Of a DNA stretch of 64,000 bases, positions 39,401 through 51,618 are shown piece after piece. Under the pieces are notes generated by a model that ran no database searches, was not told where the DNA came from, and saw only the letters and a program-made list of their open reading frames with translations. This DNA comes from Nemopilema nomurai (taxonomy: Eukaryota; Cnidaria; Scyphozoa; Rhizostomeae; Rhizostomatidae): assembly GCA_003864495.1 (NCBI GenBank), contig ML133443.1, positions 434,001 through 498,000 of the forward strand, given 5' to 3'. A program made the position numbers and the translations under genes. Position 1 is the stretch's first letter. The number at the start of each line of letters is the position of its first letter.

Positions 39401-42350
39401 TTCCGACTGGTAAATGACAACAAATGTATGTTGGAGCGCAAATTGTGTAACTCATGTTAAGCGACATGTTCATCTACCTTCACAACATTGTTTAAGGGGG
39501 AGGGGGGGGGGGCGGGGGGCATTGTAGTTCGTCTTGTCATCTAGGAGTTTTAAGAGTCTATTTACATAGCAATGCAAAGCCTTGCTTTTTATAGATAAAA
39601 GGAGTTTATTTTCACAAGGACCCCTCTAAAGGGAGGTTTCAGTAGGTGCTGATTGGTCATTGCACAGCCAATCGTACGCTCTTTCTCACAGCGTGGCTTT
39701 TGATTTGCACCTGTATATTTACTTCACCATTTACCGGTCATTTTCCTGCTCTAAGGAGTGTCACGTGAAAAAGAACACATAAAGAAAAGCTTATGTCACC
39801 CTGCTCCAATCAGTCGAAAAGGCTCACAGTACGCAACAATTAATTTAATATTAGTTCTTTTGGCAACTTTTAAGTGTTGTTTCAACTTGCGCAGTAAAAC
39901 TTTTCGATTGGCTGCTTGTTAGAAGATCTTACCCCCCCTCCCACTTCTGGTAGCAAGAAAGAAGGGGTGACAACTGATCACTGCCCCTGTGTTACAGGTT
40001 TCATTTATTCTACTCTTCATAACAAATGTGGTTCATTGTGAAATTTACTGCAAAGACTTTCCGAATTAAAGATGGTGCTAAAATAAATCTTTGATAAATA
40101 TTATGTTCTGCACTATTGATTCTTTGTGACAGAAAATCAAACATTTATTGCCAAAGAAGGTGTGTTATACTACATGGCCACTAGAGTATCACCTCTAAAA
40201 GCTAGATTTTTTAACATTGGAGCTTAGCAAGGGCACAAATCTCTGATAATCTAAACGAAGCACCTTACTAGACCCAATTTTTGCAAGCATTCAATCTTCA
40301 AACAGACAATTGAAGCTCTGAGCACCAAGAGTGAACCTTTCCACAAATACCGCATTTGCTCCTAACGAAAGAATGTCTTTTGCTAAAGAATGCTAAGTGT
40401 TTTGAGCACTACACTGGACGCAGTAGATTTGTGATGTTCATGAGCAAAAGACATTTTGTGGTCGAAGCGATATGGAATCAATCGCAAAAAGAGTTCAAAA
40501 TAGCGGTGTCATTACAATGGGTTAGAATGGGGATCATTGGATACTGATCAATGAGGAATTTCATCCTGCTGGTTCCCCGTCTATTCAAGACTGGTCAGAA
40601 TATATAAAACAGGGAAAATTAGTGGTTATACGAGCGTGCAAGGCTAATTAAAAACAGCTCTCGGGCTAGTAGAAACTTTTTAATGGCTCAGTTTAACATC
40701 TAAAAGCACTACTTGACGGAACATTAGAGGTTTCTGTTGAAACCTAAAACCTATTTCGGCTGGCCTTTTGGCTACCTCCCAAGAGCAATCTGATTCCATA
40801 CAGATACTTTGAATCATACAGTGCAATTGATAGAGCGGCGAGATGGTATTTCCAGCAAGTAGTGACTCCAATTGTTTTAGCACAATAGATTCATTCCTTG
40901 GAAGCAATAGGTCTATTGTTATGCGGATTGGGGTTTTCCAATCAATCTTGCTTTTGTTTTCTCTTTGTCTCATTAAAGGGTGTGAAAAATTTGATGCAAG
41001 ATGTTGCGAAATTTTTGCATTTCAATGATCTCAGTGTTTTATTTTTAGCCAGATCCCTTCTGTTGATCGTACCTACTGCGATTTTCCTTCAATTTGTTTT
41101 TTCCTGTAACTGACTTAAGAATTAAAAATTGGCTTCCACAAATCAGCTCGCGATATCACTATAGCCAAACAGTGCGTTTAACGAGGACCTCTCTGTCTAT
41201 TTAAAAAGGCCCTCTTTAACTTCCTCTGCATCAAATCTTTAACTCTCTTTGCAAAAGGACCAGTGCAGATATACTGATGATTTTAATTTGCAAATCATTT
41301 GGCATTGTAGAATCCACCAAACTGCACGAAAAACAGTTGTTTGGCCCATTTGTACGACAGCAGTAGAAACACGTGCTTATCTCACTGCGATTCAGAATTC
41401 AGAACCTGGCAATTTGCAATATTTGATTTGGCATTATGCAGCATCCTTGGTAAGGGTAACCATTCAGCATTTCTGCCTTTTTGCATAGTTTTAAAGACGT
41501 TCCACAAAAATACGCAGGCAGCAGTATCCACTAATATATAAATGATAGAGGCGTTTCAAAAAAGCAAGAGTTATACTTGCAAATCGTCTCGAATATGTTG
41601 AATAAATTCGCAAAACACCAATTAACAAAAATTATATATGCATCTACTAGAAGTGTGTCATACATACCAAGTGCCAGCTAGTATTGCATGCTCTGTAGGT
41701 GGAGATGAGGCGCTCAGCGAATTTGTATCTCATCAGTGCACAACAGAAAACACCTCTTTTGTAACATAGCTTCTCTCATCTTTTATTGGTTTTTTGCCAC
41801 ATCATCGCATGTGTTCAATTGATCTATTCATTTCTTCGCTTCATTTACCTTGAGGATTTAGCTTCTTTTTGATTTCTGGCATTGCAGGACATTTTGAGCA
41901 CCAGAAAGCCACAATAGCCTCAACAAAGGTCGGAAGGCCCTCTAGGTGATTGGGCCAAAGAGATCGATCTCACTAGAGGACAAATGTCGCACCCAGTTAT
42001 GAAAGGTCTTGAAAAGTAGTGGCTATGGGCAGTCCATTCACTGTAAAATTAATAGACATCTCGTCGTGCCAATAATATTTACTTTGAGCCCCTTAATTTC
42101 CAATTCACACTCCAATTAAATTCCATTTACAGGTATTGTTGAGGAAACAAACTTTTTTAAAGCAATTTTGAGAGAACCAATACGACCATATATTTTCAGA
42201 AATAAATTGAAATAGCAAGTACTTCCCATCATCAATAATAAAGTAAACAACATGAAACTATAGAAAATTGACTATTGTTTATGACCCTTTTATTCATATC
42301 ACTTTATACTCTTTCTCTCAATTTATCTGCTACTTAAAGCATTGAAAGGC
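36420..42350. other. Gene-free stretch between peroxidase promoter and MITE copy 2
   Basis: About 6 kb. The longest ATG-started frame is a 104-codon frame on the minus strand (37354-37040), with no recognisable domain. A G-run lies at 39496-39519. Otherwise AT-rich with short chance frames; no splice-consistent exon chain was found. Confidence 0.4.
39496..39519 (+). other. G-rich tract with quadruplex potential
   Basis: Twenty-four bases with 22 G, interrupted by one A and one C. The runs are long enough for four G3 tracts. Length may be unstable or mis-assembled. Confidence 0.7.
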
Positions 42351-42354
42351 AGTA

Positions 42355-42748
42355 CACGCTTTTTTCATAAGAAACCACTTTATAAGGAACCTACATGTAG
42401 AAGGCCGAAATATATAAAGAACTTATACTAATAAAAACGAAATCCCTAAGGAACTCGATTTGAAATATTTTTATAACTGCAAGCATCAAGAGCTAAAAAG
42501 CCGGTTCCATTCATTTGTAGCCAATACTCGCATAGATTGTTTGCTATTCGTGTGTCAAGTGCTTTATCGAGTATTTTCCGCATAGTCTATCTTGCCCCTC
42601 TCTCTATTAAGTCTTAAGGGTTATTGATGTGCAGTGAAAATTAAGGAACTTTCAAGGAACTTTTGGTACTAAAATCTGATGACTTGAGGTCTACGAATAG
42701 GGAACTTTTGGAACTAGGCCTTGTGGTAGGTTCCTTATAAAAAGCGTT
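42355..42748 (-). mobile_element. MITE-like inverted-repeat element, copy 2 (inverted relative of copy 1)
   Basis: Reverse-oriented, diverged relative of 13533-13885. It opens CACGCTTTTTTCATAAG and ends GGTTCCTTATAAAAAGCG. Shared internal blocks include the segments around ATCAAGAGCTAAAAAG, TTGCCCCTCTCTCTATTAAG and CTGATGACTTGAGGTCTACG, matched in reverse complement to copy 1. TA borders the left end; the right end is decayed (GCGTT instead of GCGTG). No 39-bp flanking repeat is present here. Noncoding. Confidence 0.8.
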
Positions 42749-42759
42749 GAATATTCTGA

Positions 42760-45180
42760 TTAGTTTTAGCATTTATATCTCTCTTGATTATAAGTTGATT
42801 TTTAAATTTCCCTTTACTTTAATTAACACTTCATTTTATGCTCTTCCATGACATGACCTTATATTCTATGGCTGGTTTCAACTAAGCTTCATAGTTATTA
42901 TCTAAAATCATTGACCTTAATATACAATGCTTTGAATATTCAAACGAGGCTATATTTTGCAACATGAAGTTTACAAGTTTGAAGGAAAAGAGCCTTGAAT
43001 GTAAACAGTACTACCATTTTCTGGAATGGGTAACAAATGGACAAAAAATCTCATAAAACTTCAACTACTGCATAAAAATCGGTAACGACTGAAATTAGAG
43101 AGCTGTCTTTGAACTAGAAAGTTGCCATCAGATTTTAGAGAAGAGAAGAGTGCTATCAAAATTATGCAATGCGATTGATTCCACGATATATGATGGCAAT
43201 GAATCACACACATTCTTTAAGCTTCTTGGCGTTGAAATAAGCATTACTTAGAAACAGCAACAGCAAGTTCTTATATTTGGCAAGCACTAGGAATCTGTTA
43301 TAAACATTTGCCTCTTTAACCACTATTTCTATCAAAACAGGGAATTTTCCTAAATAAAATGTATTATGACAGAAATTTTTTCCTTCGGTTGCTAATTAAA
43401 TTGTCTTTAAGCTCTCATTCTTTGAAAAAATGAGCTCCCAAGATTGCAAAAGAGCAAGCCAAATCTTTTCTATAATATATAATATAATAATTCATTAATT
43501 TAATTAATCAGATTCCTTTGAAATAATTCTCTTTTCTTAGAAGCAACATGATCAAGGTTTTCCTCTGAATAATTGCCTTGACTACCCAATGCTTTGGCCT
43601 TTTCATGAGTATGACTCATAGTCTGGCCTTTATAGCCTTGTTGATGATTTAAAAATTGAGCTTGCAGTTAGTAGCAACACACGCTGGGATATTCTAGCCA
43701 GTCAGGTCGTAGGTTGTGCATCTAAGAAGTGTTTGGAGATTGGAGTGATCGTTCGAAATCAAAGGAAGCATGACAACAGGAAAACAGTCTAGCAGGTCTT
43801 GGCTAATACGCTCTAGAGGAGTGTTTTTGATGATGCGTTCCAGTCACAGAGATGTTTAAAGGTATGTAAATACATTTAGCAATTGAAATGCTTTATTTTT
43901 TACGTGCACCACTGAACCTAAAGGAACAACTCAACTGTTTTGATAGGTTTTTTCACAAGCTCAATCTGGCGAAGCAACAGTTGCGTCTCTCTTGGTCGAT
44001 CCCTGCTATGATTTTTAAGCACGCGAGATCAACCTTGGTGAAACGTTCATTGGACTAGGCCCAGATTCTGAAGTATCAATATGATGTCACTTTCAGCTGA
44101 TCAGGTTGACCAGATAAACCGTTCTGATATACAGCTGCATAGAATTGCACTCCCGCATGAATGCTGAAACTGGTATTGAAAATGAAAGATTCAAAGCGAG
44201 AACTTCACCTACGCATAATCTACGAACATTGGAAAGGGACGTTTCATGCGTAACACGAATCTCTCAAACAAAACTTTCTTGTAGTCTGGTTTGGTACTGG
44301 AATCGTGTGATAGGTCCCTCTCCAAGCATCAGCCTTCAATGCAAACTGCTGCATCTAGCAGCACTGTAAAATAGCTTTGATCTACTACAAGTTATCATAA
44401 TGTTTAGCATGAATTTTTAACACCAAAGTTTATTATTTGGGTCATTAATTACTATTTTTATTATTGCCATCATTACCAGAAGTTTCTTTAATTATAAAAG
44501 AGCAACGCACCTTAACTCCATTAAGCAACTTCTTTTACATTGCTATTCTTACAATTCTAATTTACGCTTTTTTGAAATCCCAGGCTAGTCAACTGCTTCT
44601 GTAAAATGTTTTAATGCTTGTAATTTGCGTTTTTTACTGTGAATACAAAACGTGAGTCCATAAATGAATTTACTGCTATATCCATCATTATAAACAATCG
44701 TCATTTTACAAATGCAGTATCACCTTCACTGACATGAATTTCTGATTCTTTCTATGCAAAAGCCTTTGTTAGAAAGCGTTGACACTCCAAGCAATGGGTT
44801 TGATGACTTAGGTTCTCTTTGCCCTATGGTTGAGGAACAATGCTTGGGGAGGAACAAAACCCATCTAGGCTGCTTCAGACTTTTTCGCCTACTCAGAGAT
44901 TCAGCATACAGCCTGAACGGGCAGGCCGGTTTCACAAGTCAGCCTCTCGAGAAAGACATTGTTTTGCCGTTGTAGGGTCGTTCTCCGTCAATGGTCACTG
45001 AAAGAATGGAGCTAATTCGGAAAACAAAACACTTTGCAAAACGGAACTTTTCACAATACGTTTCAGATTTTCCAATTGATTGCGCTTATTCAGAAACTCT
45101 GTAAGTTGGAAGCCGACCCTCTTAGAGTGGCAGTAAATCCTCTAGAAACTGAGACCTAGGGTCCTACTATTAGAGAGATG
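42760..45180. other. Gene-free stretch upstream of the unrecognised 45-kb gene
   Basis: AT-rich DNA, including a TATAATATATAATATAATAA tract near 43470. Only chance frames are seen; the promoter of the next gene should lie at the right end, where GTTATATATACTAG occurs about 20 bases before the proposed ATG (too close to act as its TATA box unless the start is further down). Confidence 0.35.
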
Positions 45181-45207
45181 CTGGTTATATATACTAGCAC
45201 GACAGAG

Positions 45208-46235
45208 ATGGAGCCATCGTGCATCTTCACTCGGAATTTAGAGAAAGAAATAAGCTTTAAATCACAATACTTCGACTCTCTGTTTGCTGTTAATAAGGAT
45301 GTGGAAAGAATCACTTCTCAATATCGTGGTAAGTTTTAGTACCAACAACATGAATATATGCCTTACTGATTGTGAATCGATCAAATTGCTGTTGTGATAG
45401 ATACAAGACATGTTTTCTGTCAGCATGCTTTAATTTCTTTTAGAAAAAACGATGAATGAGAGAGAAATGTTTATTTTGCAGGTCCTGGCTTCGTTACGTC
45501 TTCATGTTTCTGCAAAACCAGCGGTATGTAACGAGCCTGTCGATATGGCTTCGGCCTACAAGCTTATTGGATCGCAGTATGCGGTAGTGGCAGCTGTCGA
45601 GTCAAAGATTGCCAGTCAGGAGCCAAACCTACGTTCAACAGGCTCTTTTATTGCCGATCCATGTAGCATGGAGCTCAAGCAAACGGAGATCAAATACAAC
45701 GAAGTGCCACCAAGCCTAACTTATGCTGTTTGTAAAGGCTGCAGCAAGTGGCGCTGTGTGCCTATCAAATACCTTGTGCCTGTATTAGAGAAAAGCAAGG
45801 AATGTCACGAAGGAGCTGGATTGAAGACATGGAAAATCAGCTACAGGTCAGTCACTGTCGGCTTTCATCGAATGTTTTGAGGATCTACAGTGGCAGTGAG
45901 AAAATTGTACAGACTGAATTTTTGTAGAAAACTGTATAAATGATAATTATCGAAAATACAATGAGTAAATGTAGATTTTTAGTAGAACTTATAATTCATT
46001 CTCAACTTGAATTTGATTTTATGGTTAATTTGGAATATTTATGAATAAATTTTTAAGAGAAAAAAATATCAAATCCTTATTTGTAAATAAACTGCATCAT
46101 TTCACGTCATATGTACATAGCTTCATGCGTTTGTATTACATATGATATCAATGATCAATTGAACACCAAAGTGTTACTGTATGACCAGAGTAACACCACG
46201 TATTTATTTGCAGATATACCACCTCATGTACATAG
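45208..46235 (+). CDS. Unrecognised small protein with CW-like Cys/Trp knuckle, three exons
   Basis: Exons 45208-45328, 45444-45846 and 46214-46235 join in phases 1 and 2 through gtaagt...ttttag and gtcagt...ttgcag sites, giving 181 residues that begin MEPSCIFTRNLEKEISF. The N-terminal ~70 residues look helical and charged. A central stretch (about 75-130) has no family I recognise. Residues 137-147 read CKGCSKWRCVP, close to the first half of a CW-type zinc finger (C-x2-C-x-K-W-R-x-x-P), and C161-H162 follow. The CW second half (Trp, then Cys and Asn at set spacing) is not clear, so zinc or histone binding is only a guess. The last exon adds just seven codons including the stop. Coherent phases across three exons argue for a real gene. 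An AATAAA lies at 46661. Confidence 0.55.
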
Positions 46236-46669
46236 GTGTTTATGCATTTGTACATCTTGACATGGGAAACATTATCTCTTTGTCTTCTTGTTGGTCTTTT
46301 CTTCAGTCCTGTTTATTTCTGGAGCCAACGTGCGAATACCCTGATCACGTGGGTTACCCAGGGTGTGTACCAACATCAGTCAATGCTATGGTCTGGTAGT
46401 TTACCAACATCAGTCAAAGGCATGGGTACATAGCGGGAATGCATGGGGTGGGGTTAGGAAGGCAATTTTAGCCAGTCCCAATTATATCTCCATTAGATTC
46501 TGTGCTTTTTTAAAAAAATTCATGGCTTTTTTGTTTTGTAAGTTTTTGCAAGGCAATTTCAATGAAATATTGGATGTTGCTGCTACATAGTTAATTCATA
46601 AAGCGTAACACATGTAAGCGAAGGGCTTGAACTCAAAACCACTGAAAAAGTATTAAATGAAATAAATGA

Positions 46670-49600
46670 AACTGTTATATATATAACTATATTTTACCAT
46701 GTAAAAGGAATGAAAAACTAATGTAAAACATGAAAACTATTACGCTAAATTGTCATCAAATACTGGGGAAAATACTTCTCTGATTGTAAACCCTCGAGGT
46801 CACATTTCCTCCATCTTTCCGAGACAGTCACTTTTTGGTGCGATTCTTAAAACGACAGTTGCTCCCAGTTTCCACTAGCTTCGCAATTCCTGACATAGCT
46901 GACCTGACCACCTTGTAATGTGTTTATAACGTTTTAAGTGGAGAATCCAAGACATCGATTAACCAGCTCACTAATCTTCCTTGACTAGAATACAAAGTCA
47001 GAGTGGCGGAAGAATAGACGCGTCTGAACTGTAACTGAGCTTATCATAACTAACCTAGCGAAATAAATTGCACAAATTTATATATTCGAGATAAGAATGC
47101 AAGATTATGACTAATGATGGTTGTAAATAAAGAAAGACGTTCCAAGAAATTTCGTTAGCATGGGTTGGCGTTAATTTACGTAATGCTATTTTTAAAATGC
47201 TGACGTAAGGGTAAAATTAGTGTAGACAGGCCTAGGTAAGGTGTCTGCAGTGTTTTTACTGGGAGTATCCTAAGCTAAGTCGTGTTTCCTCGGTTCTTCT
47301 ATCAATGAGCTTATTACGATTTAAGATCAGCATGAAAGCATCAAAGCTATCTTTATGAATATTTCATACATAATTTCAAGCTGTAAAGAAAGATTTGCAT
47401 TCAAGTATTGTTCTCTATGTGAACGCAAGCCAAATAAAGATTGTATTATCAATGATAGTGCCAAAGTGGAAGTATGAAAAATCGTTTTATCTTGGATTCA
47501 ATTGGCATTTATAACGTTATTAATAATGCAAAAAATAACGTTGAATCATTTCGAGTTAAAAATGTTGTAATACAGTGCAAAATATCGAGTTTTAGCATCT
47601 AGGACAAAATAAATTTCATTAAAGAATTTACAATTTGCTAACTTCTTAAAACAATTTTAATGAATTTAGCTGCCATAAATAAAATTTTACAATCTTACCA
47701 ATGAAATAAAGATTCCACGCAGAAGAAGAAAGGTTAAGAAAGACAAACTTCATGATCTCATTCAAACTAAAGTGTCTCTTCTTGTTTTGAAAAGAAAAAG
47801 ATTGAAATCACATATCAAATGCCTTGAAGATGCAAAGTCTTGTCTCTAAAATAGGGGTCCTTGACGCATTTGAGGTTCTCTTGTGTTCAGTTAAAGAAGA
47901 GCACCATGCCTTGCTAGCTAAAAGTTGTGCCTCTTCTAGGTTGTGAATCAAGTCTACTTGAGGCATTATTGAGAATAGAGAATGGATTGCTTTTGCCATC
48001 TTGTAGATCCTGCCAGGAATGAGCATGTAATGTTTACTCTGCACCAATGAGCAGCAGCCGATGGATATAACTTGTCAACAATGAATTCAATACTTTTGTG
48101 ATTCAATGCTCTTTTCCTATTCAAACAATAATCAAGCTAACGAATCCTTTAACTTTGGAACTGCCTAGCAAGTAGTGTTTTTCCTTTAGCAAATTGCAAG
48201 CCAAAGCTGATGCTTGATAAATTCTCTCAACTATAGATCTGTTATGTTTAATTTCAGACAACCTAGCTCATAAAGCAACTTCAGAGACAAATCTATATAA
48301 ATTTCACAGCAAATCGGTGACTGCAAGCTTCGTCTTTTAACAGCCCCAAAGCAAAGATTCATTTAAAGCACGTTCTCTTGATGAATCTACAACAATGCTG
48401 TGATTGCTTGCCTACATTTGGTACTAAATAAATAATAACCTCTTAACTTTTGCTGGATAACCTTTCGTGAACGCAATCCCTCTCTATTGTACTATATCTA
48501 TAATGCATTAGGTTGGTGTATTGCATCTAGGTGTGACTTGATCAATTCAAAGCATTGCATATACACATCCATACTTACCAATTTGGACACACATACAAGT
48601 CTTTGCCAGCTACAATGTTTTGAATTCATTCATTAATCCATAACCAAGCACGTAGCCTTCGCAAGCTGATTTAGAACTATGGCTCTCCCGTATAATTTAT
48701 CTAAGCCCCATCAATAATAGTGCCCCCTCATGTTCAGGTATTGAATATTGACTCAAGGGATACAATGCGGTTGCAATTATTGTAGGACATAAACTTTGGT
48801 TTTCTTAATGACCACACACACACGAAAAGCCTTGTCATGCACAATAGGCCCTTTCAGAGCTATACATCCATCCCAGAAGAAAAGTTCCTGTCCACTACTG
48901 ATCATAATACAGAATTTTAGAGGCTCAAACCACTGCCAACAAATATAATCAATATAAAGTCAATGCATTCCCCTCCGTGCGCCTGATTTGGGCACTGTAC
49001 AATGGAAAAAGCCTTATCGAGACCTTATATAAAAATCTTGAAATCAAGAGAACCAAAATAATTTCTTCTCAGATAAGCTACCGTACGATTAGCTTTCAAG
49101 CATAAGGTGGAAACCTAGAGTTGTCATTGAACAGTTTGTTAGGTAAACAGTTAAAAGAGGTAGGACATTTCAAGGGTTCTGAAAAACTCTTACGCTAGAT
49201 ACATCAGAATGCACGATAGGAATATATGCAAAGGTGTTATTAGTAAACCGTTCTGGCCTTCATTACAACGGTAAGATGGAGTTTGGATATTGTTATACTA
49301 AGTAAGATTTTAGACAGTGGTGATAATAGTTATTTGAGACAATAGCTGTCGATCAAAGGCCATATCAGATGGTTACGACCTTGTATTTTCCAAGGAGAAA
49401 TGCCGAGATCAAAGAAGATTGGAGAAGTATGAAGGTTGTCATGTATGTAGTGTAGAAAATAAGCAAAACACTTCTACTATGAAAGTACGTTTTTGAAAGT
49501 CATGGAATCTTTTTTACTGATTATTCCTCTTCTTTCAACTAATCAGTTCTTTGTTATTCAACTTCAAAGGCTGAAGTTTTTCCCATTTTCCGACAAAGGA

Positions 49601-49960
49601 AATAAGATGGGCTCTTTTGAAAACGTTTGTTTAAACTGTAGCTTTGATTTAGCTAGTGACGTACATGTCAAAATAAAGTTACTAGCAATCTTGGCATCAT
49701 TTGTCAACTTTAGTTTCAGTACCAAAAAGGTTGGGAATGATGTTGGTCTATTTCATTTGATAAAGTGAACTGGAGCACAAAAACAAAATCAAGGCTTCCC
49801 CATGTCTTGGCTTGCAGGAGGCAAATATAAAAGCACATAAAAAGCAAGCAATCCGTAAAATGGCCGTGAAATTCAGAGTAATGGCTTTCGATTTTCTCTT
49901 TTTTCATTTAGTTTCATCTCCTTTTCTCACAAGTTCCTGCGTTCTTCATCACTCATCATC
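46670..49960. other. Gene-free stretch
   Basis: AT-rich, about 3.3 kb. A 79-codon minus-strand frame (48047-47808) shows no recognisable domain. No repeats of note and no RNA genes were seen. Confidence 0.35.
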
Positions 49961-49968
49961 CTAAAGCC

Positions 49969-50572
49969 TAATGCACACTGCAGAACTTTGTTGCAAAAGA
50001 CGAAAATTTTGTCTTTCACAGCAAAAAATTGCTATGTGCTGGGCCAAAATTGAATGATTTTGTCTCTTGAGACAATCTTTGAGATCAAGCATAATTGATA
50101 TTTGTCTTAGTCTTTTGAGACTGAAGACAAAAGTTGTTCTATGAGTAGAGTCAAAAGAAAGGTCTTATGCTCTCAAGCCAATCAAGTTTAGAATTTTGAT
50201 CACATGACCGTCCATGAGCTCTTTTCTGCCAATAAATGACATCCAAAGGATAAGGACGTCATGGAGAACTCGGAAGCGAAGTGAAATAGCACCTTGTTGT
50301 CTTCTGGCAAGAACGAATTGACTCAGCTCATTTCTGCATTTTATCCACGACTTAACGCATATTCTTCTCGTCCTTTGCTTCCTCCTTCTTCTTATAAAAA
50401 TATGATTGTCAGCAACTTTTTCCCTTTTTTAAATTTCATGCTTTTCGTGGAATTCTTTGCCCGCCAAAATACAAAACCGGAGGTTAGGAAATTTAATCGA
50501 GGCATTAATAAAAAAACAGTCGCGCTGTGTGCGGGCAAAAATATTCGTCTTTTGCAACAAAAGTAAGCACCA
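49969..50572. mobile_element. Inverted-repeat element of about 0.6 kb (MITE-like, unclassified)
   Basis: Inverted arms of about 26 bases: CTTTGTTGCAAAAGACGAA at 49986 onward, and its reverse complement TTCGTCTTTTGCAACAAAAG at 50544-50563. The arms differ by one or two bases. Further out the ends are weaker, so the limits are approximate. The interior holds TTTTGTCTCTTGAGACAA-type palindromes and a short ATG-started frame that stops after seven codons, perhaps a relic. The ends are unlike those of the 13.5/42.3-kb element. Superfamily not established. Confidence 0.6.
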
Positions 50573-51618
50573 TTCTTCCTCATGGTTCATGCTTTTCTTT
50601 CCATAACCACTAGGCCTATATCTTCACAATCACCATATTTTTTACTTCTGACTGTTAAAAACATACTTTGGATGCATAGAAAGATTTTTAAACACTATCA
50701 TGCATGGTGTATGCTTTTGGGAGGCCGTATTCTTATAGTCTCACAGTTTTATGCTGTCAATAATGGTTTTTTTGGATAATAAGTGGAACCCTTTACTTTG
50801 ATATTCAGAAACTTTTTTGTTTGGAAAGCTAAAATAATATCCCAATGCAAGTGTTTTTTCTGTGTTAGATTTTTTTACTACACAGAAACATTCTTACCAC
50901 GTTTCATGAATAAATAAAGTTTTTATTTGCTAAATGCTATTAGCAGAGACATGGCGTCATTTTAAAATTTAGGCCTTCTTTTCTTTTGCCAGTAATGGAG
51001 TATCTGCGGGTATATGGGATATCTCCTTTATAAATGGGAAATTTTGTTTGTGAAAATTCCAAGAGCATACAGCAGCAGTTTTTTGCTAACAACGCCATCT
51101 CTGAATTCTGTACAAGTAAATTGCGTGCACGCTTGAGTGGAGTTTTCACAGCCACTCCATTACTTGGCATCCCGTAGAGTTCGTTTACAATGTTTTCCGA
51201 GTCTCTGTTTGCTTTCTGTTCGGGATAGATTAGGACTTAGGACATATCTGTAAGTTAATGGCGCTGGATTAAGACAACCACTGTACGTTAAGTTCCTTCG
51301 AGAAGTATAGTTATTAAATGGAGAAATCTCTATTTTTTGGGTGGTGGTATTGAACAATATAAGCTACGTAGGCAGACACGTTGTGCGGAATTTAATCTCT
51401 TTGCGGTAATTCAGGATATTTCTGGGCATTGGCGGGAAGTTTGAATTTGAGACTGGTACCTGTAGAGCATGCGCATTGTGTGTTTTCCAAGGCAAATAAA
51501 AATGGCCGTAGAAGGAATTTACCAGGTGGCAATTTATTGTTTAGGCTGATTATTGCGCGATCGCAGATGAAAGTGAGCAACTCGCTAGTTCAACTACGAA
51601 TCATCTTAGATATAAAAT

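Noticed and set aside
47808..48047. 79-codon minus-strand frame as a gene
   Set aside because: No domain, no supporting splice structure, and one of many frames of this length expected by chance.
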